This document shows, piece after piece, positions 26,495 to 35,321 of a stretch of DNA of 64,000 nt (position 1 is its first letter; the number at the start of each line of letters is the position of its first letter). This stretch comes from Bradyrhizobium sp. LMTR 3 (GTDB lineage: Bacteria > Pseudomonadota > Alphaproteobacteria > Rhizobiales > Xanthobacteraceae). Position numbers and translations under genes: made by a program. The DNA is taken from NCBI RefSeq assembly GCF_001693485.1, contig NZ_MAXC01000043.1:1-64000 (forward strand), in the 5' to 3' direction. The notes under the pieces were generated by a model. It did no database searches and was not told the origin of the DNA. It worked only from the letters and a program-made list of their open reading frames with translations.

Positions 26495-26776
26495 GTGATC
26501 AAGAGCTTCAAGAATGATCTGGCCCGTGCCGCCTTCGAAGGCGAAGCGACAAAGGGCTTTCCGGCCAATCTGCTCAAGGTGGCCCGCCGCAAGCTTCAGT
26601 ACCTGAACGCGGCGATTTCCTTGCAAGACCTTCGTTCCCCTCCAGGAAATCGGCTGGAAGCCCTGAAGGGCGACAGGGACGGACAACACTCCATTCGCGT
26701 GAACGATCAGTTTCGCATCTGCTTTGTCTGGACCAAGGACGGACCGAAAGACGTCGAATTCACGGACTACCACTAG
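26495..26776 (+). CDS. higB: HigB-type toxin (RelE fold)
   Basis: Toxin of 93 residues of the HigB/RelE superfamily, which cuts mRNA on the ribosome. The GTG at 26495 gives the family start MIKSFKNDLARAAFEG. LLKVARRKLQYLNAA, RLEALKGDRDGQHSIRVNDQ and the final FRICFVWTKDGPKDVEFTDYH pattern match, including the Arg, His and C-terminal His. The antitoxin gene follows after 33 bases, so the order is toxin first, as is usual for higBA. Confidence 0.9.
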   Translation: MIKSFKNDLARAAFEGEATKGFPANLLKVARRKLQYLNAAISLQDLRSPPGNRLEALKGDRDGQHSIRVNDQFRICFVWTKDGPKDVEFTDYH

Positions 26777-26809
26777 CCACACCGAGACTGCCGAAGGGAG
26801 AAGTCGCAC

Positions 26810-27112
26810 ATGGCAAGGAAACTGGCACCGATGCACCCCGGAGAAGTTCTCCGGGAAGAGTTCTTGAAGCCGCTCGGGCTCTCGCCGGGCGCGCTGGCAA
26901 AGGCGTGCGGCGTCCCCCGCACCAGGATCGAGCGCATTGCGAGCGAGACCACCAACATCACGGCGGATACGGCTCTCAGGCTGTCCAAGGCACTCAATAC
27001 TTCAGCCCTGCTCTGGCTTAACCTACAGAACACCTATGACGTGGAGACGGCTAAGCGCGAGCTCGGCAAGCAACTGGAAAAGATCAAGCCGGTGATCGCT
27101 GATGCTGCCTGA
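26810..27112 (+). CDS. higA: HigA-type antitoxin, XRE-family regulator
   Basis: Protein of 100 residues with an XRE helix-turn-helix (about 24-60: GALAKACGVPRTRIERIA) preceded by the family start MHPGEVLREEFLKPLGLS. It binds and neutralises HigB and represses the operon; two palindromes spaced by 33 bases upstream are likely targets. C-terminal helices NLQNTYDVETAKREL are typical. All residues expected for an active pair are present. Confidence 0.92.
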   Translation: MARKLAPMHPGEVLREEFLKPLGLSPGALAKACGVPRTRIERIASETTNITADTALRLSKALNTSALLWLNLQNTYDVETAKRELGKQLEKIKPVIADAA

Positions 27113-27179
27113 AGCCGCAACGCCCGCTATTCTTCCACAGATCGGAGACCGAAATCCGCACCGTTAGACTGGTGTCTTC

Positions 27180-27298
27180 GTCGCCCCTGCGAAAGCAGGG
27201 GCCCATACGCCGCGGCTTTCCCGTGAAATGATGGGGGCCAATTGCCTTCGCTACAACAACGCCCGGTGGTTATGGGTCCCCGCGTTCGCGGGGACGAC
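27180..27298. repeat. Family B palindromic repeat, copy 2
   Basis: GTCGCCCCTGCGAAAGCAGGGGCCCATA at one end and TTATGGGTCCCCGCGTTCGCGGGGACGAC at the other. The right end forms the last codons of the DUF7662 gene. Confidence 0.85.
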
Positions 27299-27554
27299 GG
27301 CGGTCTTGAGGCATTCTCTTGAACTTCACGCTCTTTCCATCCGCCTGCCGCGTTGCGATGTAGCCGGCTTCGAGGCAGGCCTCGCGCTGCGGCATCTTCT
27401 CCTGCGGGCTCCGCAATGTCTCCCACCATGACGCACGGTGCGCGGCGCGGGGCAGCGCCGCATCGATGATTTCCTCGATCTCTTCGAAGCTCAGCACGAA
27501 TTCGGCACGCGTCTGCGCCTTCAGATAGTCCCGCAACGGATCGTAAACGTTCAC
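27270..27554 (-). CDS. DUF7662 family small protein
   Basis: Protein of 94 residues. It starts at a GTG at 27554 with a GAGGA site upstream, giving MNVYDPLRDYLKAQ. FEEIEEIIDAALPRAAHRASWWET and the later QREACLEAGYIAT are the DUF7662 pattern. The last ten or so residues (basic, RRRPRERGDP) are encoded by a family B repeat, so the original C-terminus was probably replaced when the repeat landed. Function unknown. Confidence 0.75.
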   Translation of the reverse strand: MNVYDPLRDYLKAQTRAEFVLSFEEIEEIIDAALPRAAHRASWWETLRSPQEKMPQREACLEAGYIATRQADGKSVKFKRMPQDRRRPRERGDP

Positions 27555-27687
27555 GCGTGTCCTCTTGAGCGAATTGCACAAAACCGTCGACGCCGGCAAC
27601 CGAACGTTAACTGTCTACCATATCGCCGTCGCCGCTTAAGACCGCAACAATTTATCCGGCGCATACCGGAGGGCTTGGAGCGGATGA

Positions 27688-29214
27688 ATGCTATTCGAGC
27701 GACAAAGCGACGTAGCCAGAAAGGGTTGGTTCAGGAAAGACTCCGGCCGCCGCCCCTGGCGATTGTCCGTAAAGCTGTTGATCGCGTCGTCGGTCGCGGC
27801 CGTGATCGGCTTCTCCGCGATCTGCACCAGCGTCATGTTCGACATGCGCCGCGGCGAGGAAGAGCTGGCGCGTCAAACGCTGGAAAATCTGGCCTCGAGC
27901 ATCGACTCCGACATCAGCCGGAATATCGAACTCTACGATCTGTCGCTGCGTAGCGTCGCCACCAATCTGGTCATGCCGGAGATCGAAAAGGTCAGCAAGG
28001 AGATTCGCCATCTGATTCTGTTCGATCATGCCGCGACTGCCAGGCATTTCGGCGCGATCCAGGTGTTCGACGCGCAGGGCAAGCTAACGATCGATGCGGC
28101 AAGCCTAGATCCCGTGCCGGAGGATCGCAGCGATGAGGAATACTTCCTCGTCCATCGCGACAGGCCCGACGCGGGCTTGTACATGAGCCGTCCGATGCTG
28201 CATCGCAGCGCCTATTCGATCGTGCTCAGCCGACGCATCACCGACGCCGATGGTGGTTTTCTCGGTGTGGTCGTGGGCTCGATCCGCTTCAGCTATTTCC
28301 ACGATTTGTTCGGGCGGCTGACACTCGATCCCGCCGATACGATCACGGTATTGCGCCGTGACCGGACGATCATCATGCGCAAGCCATTCGACCTCGACAT
28401 CGTCGGCAAAAATCTGGCAGAGCGAAGAAACTGGAATCCGGCAAATCTCAAGCAAGGCGGGTCCTACGCCGGGGTCGGACCGGTGGACCCGACACCGCGG
28501 CTTTACGTTCGAAGCGCCAATACGAGCCTGTTCTTTGTCGTCGTCGGAAAGCCGCTGGCGAGCATCCTGAGCCTCTGGCACCGGGAGGTGATCCGGATCG
28601 GAGCGGTCATGGTGACCCTGATCCTGTTCGTGCTCGGCACCACATTGTTCCTCGCGCGCGAGATCGGCCGCCGCGCCGAGGCAGAGGAAAAGCTGGAAGA
28701 GCTTGCGACCACCGACGCGCTCACCGGCCTGAAGAACCGGCGCAAATTCGATTCCGAGATCGACCTGGAATGGCGGCGGGCGACGCGCAACCAGACCCCC
28801 GTCGCGGTGCTGATGATCGATGCCGATCATTTCAAATCGTACAATGACACGTTTGGACATCAGGCCGGCGACCAGGTGCTGGTCGGCATTGCGATCTGCA
28901 TTTCGGATTCGGTGGGGCGGGCCGGCGACTGTCCGGCCAGATATGGCGGCGAGGAATTCGCGGTACTTCTGCCCGGCCTCTCGGCGGTGGAAGCGCTCAC
29001 CGTCGCCGAAACCATCCGCTTGAAAGTCGAACAATGGGCCGAAGACCCCGGCGTGACGACGGTGAGTATCGGCGTGGCGAGCTTGACGCCCACGGCAGCG
29101 ATCGATTGGTCCTATCTGATCGAAGCGGCCGACAAGGCGCTCTACGCGGCCAAGGCCAACGGCCGCAACCAGTCGGTGGTCGCCGCCATCCCCAAGCTTG
29201 CGCTGGTGGCTTGA
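27688..29214 (+). CDS. Diguanylate cyclase with periplasmic Cache-like sensor
   Basis: Protein of 508 residues: cytoplasmic basic start, TM1 (about 28-50), periplasmic PDC/Cache-like sensor (about 55-300, with DRSDEEYFLVHRDRPDAGLY), TM2 (about 306-327), short linker helix, GGDEF domain (about 345-500). The active site is GGEEF near 420. An RAGD sequence five residues before it matches the RxxD inhibitory site, so the enzyme should be product-inhibited. It makes c-di-GMP, opposing the EAL protein encoded 1.3 kb upstream. Confidence 0.93.
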   Translation: MLFERQSDVARKGWFRKDSGRRPWRLSVKLLIASSVAAVIGFSAICTSVMFDMRRGEEELARQTLENLASSIDSDISRNIELYDLSLRSVATNLVMPEIEKVSKEIRHLILFDHAATARHFGAIQVFDAQGKLTIDAASLDPVPEDRSDEEYFLVHRDRPDAGLYMSRPMLHRSAYSIVLSRRITDADGGFLGVVVGSIRFSYFHDLFGRLTLDPADTITVLRRDRTIIMRKPFDLDIVGKNLAERRNWNPANLKQGGSYAGVGPVDPTPRLYVRSANTSLFFVVVGKPLASILSLWHREVIRIGAVMVTLILFVLGTTLFLAREIGRRAEAEEKLEELATTDALTGLKNRRKFDSEIDLEWRRATRNQTPVAVLMIDADHFKSYNDTFGHQAGDQVLVGIAICISDSVGRAGDCPARYGGEEFAVLLPGLSAVEALTVAETIRLKVEQWAEDPGVTTVSIGVASLTPTAAIDWSYLIEAADKALYAAKANGRNQSVVAAIPKLALVA

Positions 29215-29225
29215 GGCTGACAAAC

Positions 29226-29356
29226 GTCATTCCGGGGCGGCTGCATCGCAGCCGAACTCTGGTGCGCAATTGCGCACCTGAGAATCCCGAGGTTGTTGGA
29301 AAAGAATCGATGCGGCTCGAGATTCCGGATTCGCGCTACGCGCGCTCTGGAATGAC
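29226..29356. repeat. Family A palindromic repeat, copy 3
   Basis: GTCATTCCGGGG at the left and CTGGAATGAC at the right, with an inserted inner hairpin GGTGCGCAATTGCGCACC. It lies between the convergent cyclase and galU genes. Confidence 0.85.
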
Positions 29357-29382
29357 GAGAGCAGCTCGCCGCGCTGTTCTCG

Positions 29383-30261
29383 TCACTTCTCCAGATACTT
29401 CTTCATCTCCGCGCGCAGGCCGTCGCGCAGGTCGGGGCGGGCCATGCCGTAGGCGATGTTGGCGCGCAGGAAGCCGGATTTCGAGCCGCAGTCGTGCCGC
29501 TCGCCTTCGAATTCCACGCCGTAGAACTTTTGCGTCTTGGCGAGAGCTTTCATCGCATCGGTGAGCTGGATCTCGTTGCCTGCGCCGCGCTCCTGGGTTT
29601 CGAGGATCTTGAAGATTTCCGGCTGCAGGATATAGCGCCCGGTGATCGAAAGGTTTGACGGCGCGGTGCCCTTCGGCGGTTTCTCCACCATGCCGTCGAC
29701 CTCGAACATGTTTTTGGCGAGGCGCTGGCCGACGCCGCAAATGCCATACTGGTGTGTGAGATCGTCGGGCACCGCCTCCACCGCGAGCAGATTGGATTTG
29801 GCGCCGAGTTTCGCCGCGGCCTCGATCATCTGCTTCAGGCAACCCGGGCTGTTGAGCACCAGCTCGTCCGGCAGCACCACGGCGAACGGCTCATCGCCAA
29901 CGATATCGCGCGCGCACCAGACCGCGTGGCCGAGGCCGAGCGGCGCCTGCTGGCGGGTGAAACTCATGGCGCCGGCTTCGGGCTGGTCGCGCGCCAGGAT
30001 GTCCTGCTCGGCCTTCTTGCCGCGCGCGGCGAGCGTGGTGTCGAGCTCGAACATCCGGTCGAAATGATCCTCGATCACCCCCTTGTTGCGCCCGGTGACG
30101 AAGACGAAATGCTCGATGCCGGCCTCCTTGGCCTCGTCGACCACGTATTGAATCAGCGGCTTGTCGACGATGGTCAGCATTTCCTTCGGCATCGCCTTGG
30201 TGGCGGGCAGGACGCGGGTGCCGAGGCCGGCGACCGGGAAGACGGCTTTACGGATTTTCAT
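29383..30261 (-). CDS. galU: UTP-glucose-1-phosphate uridylyltransferase
   Basis: Makes UDP-glucose for exopolysaccharide, LPS and glucan synthesis. 292 residues. The nucleotide-binding start AVFPVAGLGTRVLPATKAMPK (residues about 6-25) and VEKPPKGTAPSNL are the GalU signatures. The start at 30261 (MKIRKAV) is chosen over 30348, whose extension is not family-like. It stands alone, divergent from the lytic transglycosylase gene. Confidence 0.95.
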   Translation of the reverse strand: MKIRKAVFPVAGLGTRVLPATKAMPKEMLTIVDKPLIQYVVDEAKEAGIEHFVFVTGRNKGVIEDHFDRMFELDTTLAARGKKAEQDILARDQPEAGAMSFTRQQAPLGLGHAVWCARDIVGDEPFAVVLPDELVLNSPGCLKQMIEAAAKLGAKSNLLAVEAVPDDLTHQYGICGVGQRLAKNMFEVDGMVEKPPKGTAPSNLSITGRYILQPEIFKILETQERGAGNEIQLTDAMKALAKTQKFYGVEFEGERHDCGSKSGFLRANIAYGMARPDLRDGLRAEMKKYLEK

Positions 30262-30504
30262 GGGATGTCGGGCGCCTTGATATTGAGATCTGGAAATGAG
30301 GAAAGTGCTTTGATTGCACGTTGATAGCCGGTTTGCACCCTCGAACAAAGGCGGATGTATGGTGGCGTTCCCGCCCGACTTCCCGCCTCTCTTGCACCTC
30401 CCCTTGCGCGCGCCGGGCGCGACAACAAAATCCGCTCTGTTAAGCTATTGGAAACCGTGGCAGGGCCTTCTGGCACGGGGTTGGTTTCGAAGGACGGGTA
30501 CGGC

Positions 30505-31899
30505 ATGGGTCTCTTGGAACGAGTGACGATTAATCGAACCGGCGCGATCTTAATCGCCGCAGCGCTGTTGTGTTCCAGCGGCCAGTCCCAGGCCCAATCT
30601 CAAGCCCAATCCTCCGGCAACGGGGTTTCGAACTTTTTCGGCAATATCTTCTCAGGGCAGAAGGCCGTGGCGCAGCAGGCCACGCCCGGCCCGGACGGCA
30701 GTCCGCCGCCCTGGAGCGGAGAGGACGGCGCCTCCGGCCATCCGCTGATGACGGCGTCCGCGATCCGGCAGGCGGCGGCGAACTTTCAAAATTGCGTCGC
30801 CTCGATGTGGCCGGATGCTGCGCGGCGCAACATCACCCAGCAAAATTTCGAGCGCTTCACCGCCGGCCTCGAGCCTGATTTGCGCATCATGGACCTGATG
30901 GACTCGCAGCCCGAGTTCACCAAGGCGATCTGGGACTATCTCGATATCCTCGTGAACGACAACCGCCTTGCCAAGGGCCGCGAGATCCTCGCCCAATACA
31001 AGCCGCAATTCGACGCGGTGGAGAAAACCTCTGGCGTCGACCGCTACATCATCGCATCGATCTGGGGCATCGAATCGAACTACTCGACGCAAGTGGGCGA
31101 CCGCAACGTCGTGCGATCGACCGCGACACTGGCCTGCATCGGCCGCCGCCAGGCCTATTTCAAGGATGAATTCCTCACCGCGATCGAGATACTCAACCGC
31201 GGCGATCTCAGACCCGAACAGATGCGCGGCTCCTGGGCCGGCGCGTTCGGACCGACGCAGTTTATGCCGACCGCCTTCAAGCGCTATGCCGTCGACGCCG
31301 ACGGCGACGGCCGCCGCGACGTCGTCGACAATGTCGCCGATCTGATCGCCTCCACCGCCAACAACCTCAGGAAAGACGGCTGGCAGACCGGCCGGAGCTG
31401 GGGTTACGAGGTGGTGCTGCCGGAGGGCTTTAATTTCATGCTGGCGGACAAGTCCAAGGCGATGACGATTGCGCAGTGGCAGAGCCAGGGACTGAAGCGG
31501 GCCGATGGCAAGCCGTTTCCTGACACAACCGAGAAGGCCTATCTGCTGGCGCCGGCCGGGATGCAGGGGCCCGGCTTCCTGATGCTGCAGAATTTCCGGG
31601 TGATCATGAAGTACAACCCGGCCGAGGCCTATGCGCTGGCGATCGGCCACTTTGCCGACCGGCTGCGCGGCGGGCCGCCGTTCGTGCAACCCTGGCCGCG
31701 GCAGGAACGGGTGCTGTCGCGGGCGGAGCGACTGGAACTGCAGCAGCTCCTGGCGCAGCGCGGCTTATACAAGGGCACGCCGGATGGCCAGTTCGGTGGC
31801 CAGACGCGGGAGGCGCTCCGCAGCTTCCAGGCGTCGATCGGGGCGCCAGCGGACGGATTTGCCTCTTCCGACGTGCTGGAGCGGCTGCGGGGCCGTTAA
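30505..31899 (+). CDS. Lytic murein transglycosylase (MltB type) with PG-binding domain
   Basis: Periplasmic wall hydrolase of 464 residues cutting the glycan strand to 1,6-anhydro ends. The start at 30505 (MGLLERVTINR) has an AAGGACGG site upstream and is followed by a signal peptide ending at SQAQ. The SLT fold carries the catalytic Glu in IWGIESNYS near residue 189, then GAFGPTQFMPTAFKRYAVD. A C-terminal PG_binding_1 domain (about 400-460) contains GLYKGTPDGQFGGQTREAL. The upstream 243 bases are the shared divergent region with galU. Confidence 0.92.
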   Translation: MGLLERVTINRTGAILIAAALLCSSGQSQAQSQAQSSGNGVSNFFGNIFSGQKAVAQQATPGPDGSPPPWSGEDGASGHPLMTASAIRQAAANFQNCVASMWPDAARRNITQQNFERFTAGLEPDLRIMDLMDSQPEFTKAIWDYLDILVNDNRLAKGREILAQYKPQFDAVEKTSGVDRYIIASIWGIESNYSTQVGDRNVVRSTATLACIGRRQAYFKDEFLTAIEILNRGDLRPEQMRGSWAGAFGPTQFMPTAFKRYAVDADGDGRRDVVDNVADLIASTANNLRKDGWQTGRSWGYEVVLPEGFNFMLADKSKAMTIAQWQSQGLKRADGKPFPDTTEKAYLLAPAGMQGPGFLMLQNFRVIMKYNPAEAYALAIGHFADRLRGGPPFVQPWPRQERVLSRAERLELQQLLAQRGLYKGTPDGQFGGQTREALRSFQASIGAPADGFASSDVLERLRGR

Positions 31900-32059
31900 G
31901 ACCTGTTTTCAGCGCTTAAATGACCCTGAAAACCACGATTCGGCAGGAGCCTTGACGCTGGGCCTGGAACCTCGGTTTATGGGATGTGAAATCTGCCCGC
32001 TTGCGGCCCGATTCCGCTGCTATATTTGACGCTTCACAATCCATTTGCGACCGAGCCGG

Positions 32060-33763
32060 ATGCGAAAGCCAACCTCCTTCTTGCGCGTGTTTACCGAGAC
32101 CGGGCCACTGGTGGCGCTGGCGGTTGCGATCGCGCTCCTGATCGGGATCGTGGGACCCGCGTCGGCGCAGTTTTTCAATTTCGGCGGCTTCGGCGGGCCG
32201 CCGCAGCGGCAAGCGCCGCAGCGCGGCTGGTTCGGCGGCGATTTCTTTTCGCCATTCCAGCAGCAGACGCCGCAGGCGCCGCGCCAGGATTTCTCCCGCG
32301 CCCCCGCGCCCGCCAAGCGAGACACGGTGCCGGAACGTAACGTGCTGGTGCTCGGCGACGCCATGGCCGACTGGCTGGCCTATGGCCTGGAAGACGCCTA
32401 TTCCGAGCAGTCCGACATGGGCGTGATCCGCAAGCACAAGACCGTCTCCGGCCTGATCAAGTATCAGCCGCGCGGCGAGCCCGCCGATTGGACCGCGGCC
32501 GCCAAGGGCATCCTCGCCACCGAAAAGCCCGATGCCATCGTCGTCATGCTCGGCCTCCACGACCGCCAGGCCATCCGCGAGGCGGTCACCGAGAAGAAGA
32601 CCGACAAGAAGGAAGACAAGAAGGACGCGCGCGGCAAGACCGATACCAAGCCGGCGGACGCAAAGAAGCCGGAAGGCTCGGCTGACACGGCGAAGCGCGA
32701 CGATAAGCCGGCCGATGCCGAATTGTCGCCTGACGATGCAGCCGATAACGACACGCCACAAACCGCCGCACCCGCGCGATCTGGCGGCGGGCTTTACGAA
32801 TTCCGCGACGAGCGCTGGGTCGAACTCTACACCAAGAAGATCGAAGAGCTGATCGGCGTGCTGAAATCCAAGGGCGTCCCGGTGTTGTGGGTCGGCCTGC
32901 CGGCGATCCGCGGGCAAAAGGGAACGGCCGACATGCTGTTCCTCGATGCGCTCTATCGTGACGGCGCCGGCAAGGCTGGCGTCACCTATGTCGATATCTG
33001 GGATGGCTTTGTCGATGAAGCCGGCCGCTTCCTGCAGAAAGGTCCGGACTTCGAAGGCCAGATCCGCCAGCTCCGCACGGCCGACGGCGTCTTCTTCACC
33101 AAGCCCGGCGCGCGCAAGCTCGCGCACTATGTCGAGCGCGAGGTGACGCGCCTGTTGGCCGCCCGCTCCGGGCCAATCGCTGTGCCGATCGAACCGGCGA
33201 CGCCGGAGGCCAATGTCGCGCCGGGCCAGCCGGCCCCGCGTCCGCTGGCCGGGCCGGTCATGCCGCTGGTGGCCTCTTCCGTCGGCACCGATCAGTTGCT
33301 CGGCGGTCCCGGCTCGCGTCCGGCAGCGGTCGATGCACTCGCCGCGCGCACGCTTGTGAAGGGTGAAGCGCTGGCCGCGCCGGCCGGCCGCGCCGACGAC
33401 TATATGTGGCCTCGCCGCGAAATCGGTCGCGAGCCAGCCAAGGGTGATACGCCGATGGCGGCCACCTCACCGAGCGGAACCGCGGCAGCCGCCCCGCCAC
33501 AGAAGCAGCTTTTACTGCCGCCGCCGCAGCAAACGTTGCAGCAACAGAAAAGACAACCGCCGCCGCCGATGCAGATCCGCCCGGCGCAAAACAACGGTCC
33601 GTCCCTGCGTGACTTCTTCGGCGGGTTCGGTGCGGCGCCGCGGCCGCCTGCACCACCCGCGGCTGCGCCGCCGCGTGGACCCGCTGCTCTTCCGGGCGCG
33701 CCGCGCCCGCCGGGCAATGTCGGACGCTCGGCAGAGGTTCCGCCGGGCAATTTCACGCGGTGA
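32060..33763 (+). CDS. DUF459 SGNH-fold protein lacking catalytic Ser and His
   Basis: Protein of 567 residues with an N-terminal signal or anchor (about 10-35, ending PASAQ). The DUF459/SGNH domain lies at about 90-375, interrupted by a Lys/Asp-rich insert (about 178-240), and a Pro/Ala-rich tail follows to the end. In the block I motif expected as GDS, the sequence is GDA (99-101). In the block V motif DxxH, it is DGVF (342-345). Both were read directly from the codons. It should therefore be hydrolytically inactive unless other residues serve. Likely periplasmic; role unknown. Confidence 0.85.
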   Translation: MRKPTSFLRVFTETGPLVALAVAIALLIGIVGPASAQFFNFGGFGGPPQRQAPQRGWFGGDFFSPFQQQTPQAPRQDFSRAPAPAKRDTVPERNVLVLGDAMADWLAYGLEDAYSEQSDMGVIRKHKTVSGLIKYQPRGEPADWTAAAKGILATEKPDAIVVMLGLHDRQAIREAVTEKKTDKKEDKKDARGKTDTKPADAKKPEGSADTAKRDDKPADAELSPDDAADNDTPQTAAPARSGGGLYEFRDERWVELYTKKIEELIGVLKSKGVPVLWVGLPAIRGQKGTADMLFLDALYRDGAGKAGVTYVDIWDGFVDEAGRFLQKGPDFEGQIRQLRTADGVFFTKPGARKLAHYVEREVTRLLAARSGPIAVPIEPATPEANVAPGQPAPRPLAGPVMPLVASSVGTDQLLGGPGSRPAAVDALAARTLVKGEALAAPAGRADDYMWPRREIGREPAKGDTPMAATSPSGTAAAAPPQKQLLLPPPQQTLQQQKRQPPPPMQIRPAQNNGPSLRDFFGGFGAAPRPPAPPAAAPPRGPAALPGAPRPPGNVGRSAEVPPGNFTR

Positions 33764-33767
33764 TGCT

Positions 33768-33883
33768 GTCATTCCGGGGCGATGCGCCAGCATCGAACCC
33801 GGAATCTCGCGCCGCGCCTGCGGTGCATCTCTATCATAAACTTCTGGATTCCGGGTTCGCGCTGACGCGCGCCCCGGAATGAC
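33768..33883. repeat. Family A palindromic repeat, copy 4
   Basis: GTCATTCCGGGGCG at the left, CGCCCCGGAATGAC at the right, inner arms AACCCGGAATC and GATTCCGGGTT. It lies between convergent genes. Confidence 0.9.
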
Positions 33884-33892
33884 CGATGCAGC

Positions 33893-34267
33893 TTAGCCGT
33901 AATAGCGCCAGCGCGGCGGCGGGCGGCGCGGCGGGCGCGTCATCAACAGCGCCAGCGCAAAGCCAATTCCGGCTGCGACCAACAGCGCACCGAGCGGATT
34001 TTCCTGCACGGTTTTCGCTACCGTCTGCTGGCCGCTACGAATGGTGTCACCGCTGTGCTCAATGGCGTCCTTGGCATAGCTGACGGCGGTGTCAGTGGCG
34101 TCGCGAGCGGCGTCCTTGGCCTGGCCGTAGAGATTTTGCACTGTGCCGGCCGCTTCATGCATGCGGCCCTCGGCTTGGGTCTTCGCGTCACCAGCCATAT
34201 CGCCGACGGTGCTTTCGACCTTACCCGCAAAATCCGTCGCCGAACCAGCAATCCGATCCTTGTCCAT
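33893..34267 (-). CDS. CsbD-like stress protein with C-terminal membrane helix
   Basis: Protein of 124 residues: an N-terminal CsbD-like repeat (MDKDRIAGSATDFAGKVEST), amphipathic helices rich in Ala, Lys and Asp, then one membrane helix (about 92-110) followed by a Pro/Arg-rich tail, recalling the DUF883/ElaB group. An AGGAGGG site fixes the ATG at 34267. An EcfG-like promoter lies upstream. It probably serves the general stress response at the inner membrane; the molecular role is unknown. Confidence 0.8.
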   Translation of the reverse strand: MDKDRIAGSATDFAGKVESTVGDMAGDAKTQAEGRMHEAAGTVQNLYGQAKDAARDATDTAVSYAKDAIEHSGDTIRSGQQTVAKTVQENPLGALLVAAGIGFALALLMTRPPRRPPPRWRYYG

Positions 34268-34295
34268 CGCAGTCCCTCCTGTTTTCGGAAGATTT

Positions 34296-34320
34296 AACCG
34301 ACGAGACATGCCCGGGTTCC
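34296..34320 (-). promoter_or_regulatory. EcfG-like promoter of the CsbD/DUF883 gene
   Basis: On the minus strand GGAAC (34320-34316) is followed after 16 bases by GGTT (34299-34296). The EcfG consensus is GGAAC-N16/17-CGTT, so the -10 box differs by one base. It is 29 bases before the ATG. Confidence 0.5.
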
Positions 34321-34359
34321 TACCGCGCTCGAAACGCGCTTCTAATCAAGATGCCGGGC

Positions 34360-35094
34360 TCACAGGATCAGCCCGCCATCGACCACGATGGTCTGGCCGA
34401 TGATGTAGGATGATAGCGGCGAGGCCAGGAACAGCGCAGCGCCGGCCATGTCGACTGGCGTGCCGAGCCGCTTCAACGGGATCCGCTCAAGCGCGCCTTC
34501 GAGGCGTTTCGGATTGGCGGTGGTCGCCTTGGTCATCTTGGTATCGACCAGGCCGGGCGCGATGCCATTGACGCGGATGCCGTCCCCGGCCCACGCCTCG
34601 CCGAGCGTGCGCGTCAGCCCAACCGCGCCGGTCTTCGAGGCGTTGTAGGCTGGATTGCCCATCGTGGAGTGATAGGCGGCGGTCGAACTGACGATGATGA
34701 GCGCGCCTTTGCCGGCGCTCAGCATCGCATGGAATTTTGTCGCACAGGCCATCAGGCTCATCAGGTTGACTTCCACCACCTTGCGAAAGCCATCCATCTC
34801 GAATTCGCCGCGGCGGTAGATCACCGCGCCCTGCGCCAGCACCAGCACGTCCAGTTTCGTGAAGGATGGCTGGAAGGCTTCAATGGCCTGCGCGTTGCTG
34901 ACGTCGAGTTGAAAATACTCCAGCCCGTCAAGAAGCGAGCCTTCGTCGGGCGAATAGTCGGCGGCGCTTTCGCGGGTGCCGCAGACGGTGACACGCGCGC
35001 GCCTGGCGCGGAACGCCTGCGCGATGCCATTGCCGATTCCGCTGGAGCCGCCGACCACCAGCACCTGCCTGCCGCTGAAATCCAGTTCATTCAT
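34360..35094 (-). CDS. SDR family oxidoreductase
   Basis: Short-chain dehydrogenase of 244 residues. The cofactor motif VVGGSSGIGNGIAQ (about 13-26) and a CGTRES patch suggest NADP(H). The catalytic pattern has SSTAAYHS and YNASK. Residues GLVDTKMTK and a C-terminal VVDGGLIL complete the fold. The start at 35094 (MNELDFSG) is chosen over an upstream extension. It lies in a stretch with another SDR and a dioxygenase; substrate unknown. Confidence 0.88.
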   Translation of the reverse strand: MNELDFSGRQVLVVGGSSGIGNGIAQAFRARRARVTVCGTRESAADYSPDEGSLLDGLEYFQLDVSNAQAIEAFQPSFTKLDVLVLAQGAVIYRRGEFEMDGFRKVVEVNLMSLMACATKFHAMLSAGKGALIIVSSTAAYHSTMGNPAYNASKTGAVGLTRTLGEAWAGDGIRVNGIAPGLVDTKMTKATTANPKRLEGALERIPLKRLGTPVDMAGAALFLASPLSSYIIGQTIVVDGGLIL

Positions 35095-35321
35095 CCCTGC
35101 GATCCTTTTTGTGTGTTCTAGGGTGTACTCATAAATCCAAAATAGCCATGTACCTAGTGATGTCCGCATACGCTTAGAAGCTTCGGGGCTGGCCTCAAGC
35201 GCGTCTGCTTTGTGACAGACATGCGGGGGTCATCAGGAGACCTCAACACGAACCTACCTGGTTGCTTTGGTGGATTGAGCGAACGCAGCAAACGCAATTG
35301 CGGGCCTCGAGCTTTTTGAGA

